DNA of 64,000 bases from an uncultured Pseudomonadota bacterium (GTDB lineage Bacteria > Pseudomonadota > Gammaproteobacteria > Steroidobacterales > Steroidobacteraceae), in contig CAIPVV010000031.1 in assembly GCA_903868595.1 (NCBI GenBank), positions 1 through 64,000 of the forward strand, written 5' to 3'. Below are positions 63,313 through 64,000 of this stretch, one piece after another. The notes under the pieces were generated by a model. The model did no database searches and was not told the origin of the DNA. It saw only the letters and a list, made by a program, of their open reading frames with translations. Position 1 is the stretch's first letter, and each line of letters starts with the position of its first letter. The position numbers were made by a program, and so were the translations under genes.

Positions 63313-63702
63313 CTACTTGCAGTCCCTGCACCGAAAAGGCTTAAACAGAAAGCTCGAATCTTGCGCTAGCCTGTGGCAAGCCAGTTTTCGCGGGTGACCG
63401 CCTCCCTGCACCGGCATGTTCAAGGTGATGATCGGGGTGTTGTCTTGCTTGCCCCGGACGCGATTGGACACCTGGCTTACGCTGCAGTCCGGCGTACGGG
63501 AGGTCGCAATCAGCTTCTCGCGTGTGACGAGAACCACCGGATCTCTGTCGCGCAGACTACGGATAAGCTGGCAGAACGCAGGCAGGTTCCAGGCCTTCAG
63601 CTCTGGAGAGTCCGCCAGGATCTGCATTACGGCGACCCGCCGATCCAGCTCCTGCGCCACCTCACGCTGCAGCGACTGGTGGGTACCGGAGGTGGCTGCC
63701 AT
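63313..63702 (-). pseudogene. fragment of a sensor-kinase-like protein (tentative)
   Basis: The 129-codon frame has an N-terminal half that looks like an extracytoplasmic or cytosolic sensor region (LQREVAQELDRRVAVMQILADSPELKAW...RDRDPVVLVTREKLIATSRTP), similar in pattern to sensor histidine kinases. After ~75 residues the sequence becomes unlike any domain and ends with a Cys-rich tail (PFRCRDCK). No kinase core follows. Tentative; it may be a non-coding frame. Confidence 0.35.
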
Positions 63703-63825
63703 TGATTGCGCCCGTGAGGTGGGTGGTATTCAAAAAGTCCTACCCGGGCGAATCCAAATCAGGGAATGTGCCGGGCCCGCGCTCCACGCGAGGCTTGCTG
63801 GCGTTGGCAAGCGTTGGCTGACGGG

Positions 63826-63899
63826 TGGAGCGGGTGATGGGAATCGAACCCACGTTAGTAGCTTGGGAAGCTACAGTTCTACCATTGAACTACACCCGC
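63826..63899 (-). tRNA. tRNA-Gly(CCC)
   Basis: A complete cloverleaf on the minus strand: acceptor GCGGGTG (63899-63893) with CACCCGC (63836-63830), D-arm with TTCAATGG, anticodon stem GTAGC/GCTAC around loop TTCCCAA (anticodon CCC, reading GGG), T-arm GTGGGTTCGATTCCCAT, discriminator T and an encoded CCA (63828-63826). Length 74 nt with CCA. Confidence 0.97.
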
Positions 63900-64000
63900 T
63901 TAGGGTGCGGATCGTATGCGGGATGCTACCTCGTAGGCAACCACTCTGGCTGCCGACGCGGGCCAGGCGCGGTCCATCGAACGGGGGATTGTGGCGGGAG

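Noticed and set aside
63793-63812. GCTTGC-N8-GCAAGC inverted repeat next to tRNA-Gly, considered as its terminator or an attachment site.
   Set aside because: No T-run on the tRNA strand and no second copy found in the window.

Overview
The window reads as chromosome of a GC-rich gammaproteobacterium, in or near the Xanthomonadales/Nevskiales/Steroidobacterales grade. This is an inference from synteny: ftsY-ftsE-ftsX-rpoH, rsmD-coaD divergent from ftsY, rpmB-rpmG next to mutM, radC facing coaBC-dut, and pyrE divergent from an exonuclease III. No 16S rRNA or ribosomal marker long enough for firm placement is present.

Layout. 1-2.1 kb: end of a SPOR-domain protein, then a strong candidate small RNA (sigma-54 promoter, NtrC-type palindrome upstream, C8-loop hairpin, intrinsic terminator), a DUF924 gene and a small conserved gene. 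2.1-8.0 kb: gltB-gltD (glutamate synthase). 8-13.1 kb: LigI-like lactonase, exported M19 dipeptidase, trmO, an exported beta-propeller protein and a Cys-rich protein. 13.2-14.4 kb: non-coding DNA with a wrecked carotenoid oxygenase gene. 14.5-22.1 kb: gcdH, rpoH under a perfect CIRCE operator, ftsX/ftsE/ftsY, then divergent rsmD-coaD-ggt. 22.1-30.4 kb: peptidase M20, YncE-like propeller, aldehyde dehydrogenase divergent from a ThDP enzyme, azlC-azlD, DNA glycosylase, mutM. 31.2-35.2 kb: rpmG/rpmB, a radC remnant, radC, coaBC-dut. 35.3-42.8 kb: two related envelope proteins, a DUF4124 protein, pyrE, xthA-ampG-like-Rieske, DUF6763-like, marC, trmB. 42.8-50.7 kb: uup, a motA pseudogene, an RND pump with its adaptor, rhomboid protease.

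50.7-63.9 kb is more accessory in character: SDR, CBS protein, a phosphate-binding-protein remnant, an exported intradiol dioxygenase, an esterase, a streptogramin-lyase-like propeller fused to a tannase/feruloyl esterase, a Tat-signal SDR, a second wrecked carotenoid oxygenase, an MFS transporter and a 3-hydroxyacyl-CoA dehydrogenase. It ends at tRNA-Gly(CCC). With the lactonase and glutaryl-CoA dehydrogenase further left, this suggests use of plant phenolics and aromatic acids (inference).

The observations I rate highest are the sigma-54/NtrC-type small RNA at about 515-613, the propeller-tannase fusion, the CIRCE operator on rpoH, the two carotenoid-oxygenase remnants with the same kind of internal loss, and the tandem envelope proteins sharing one domain.
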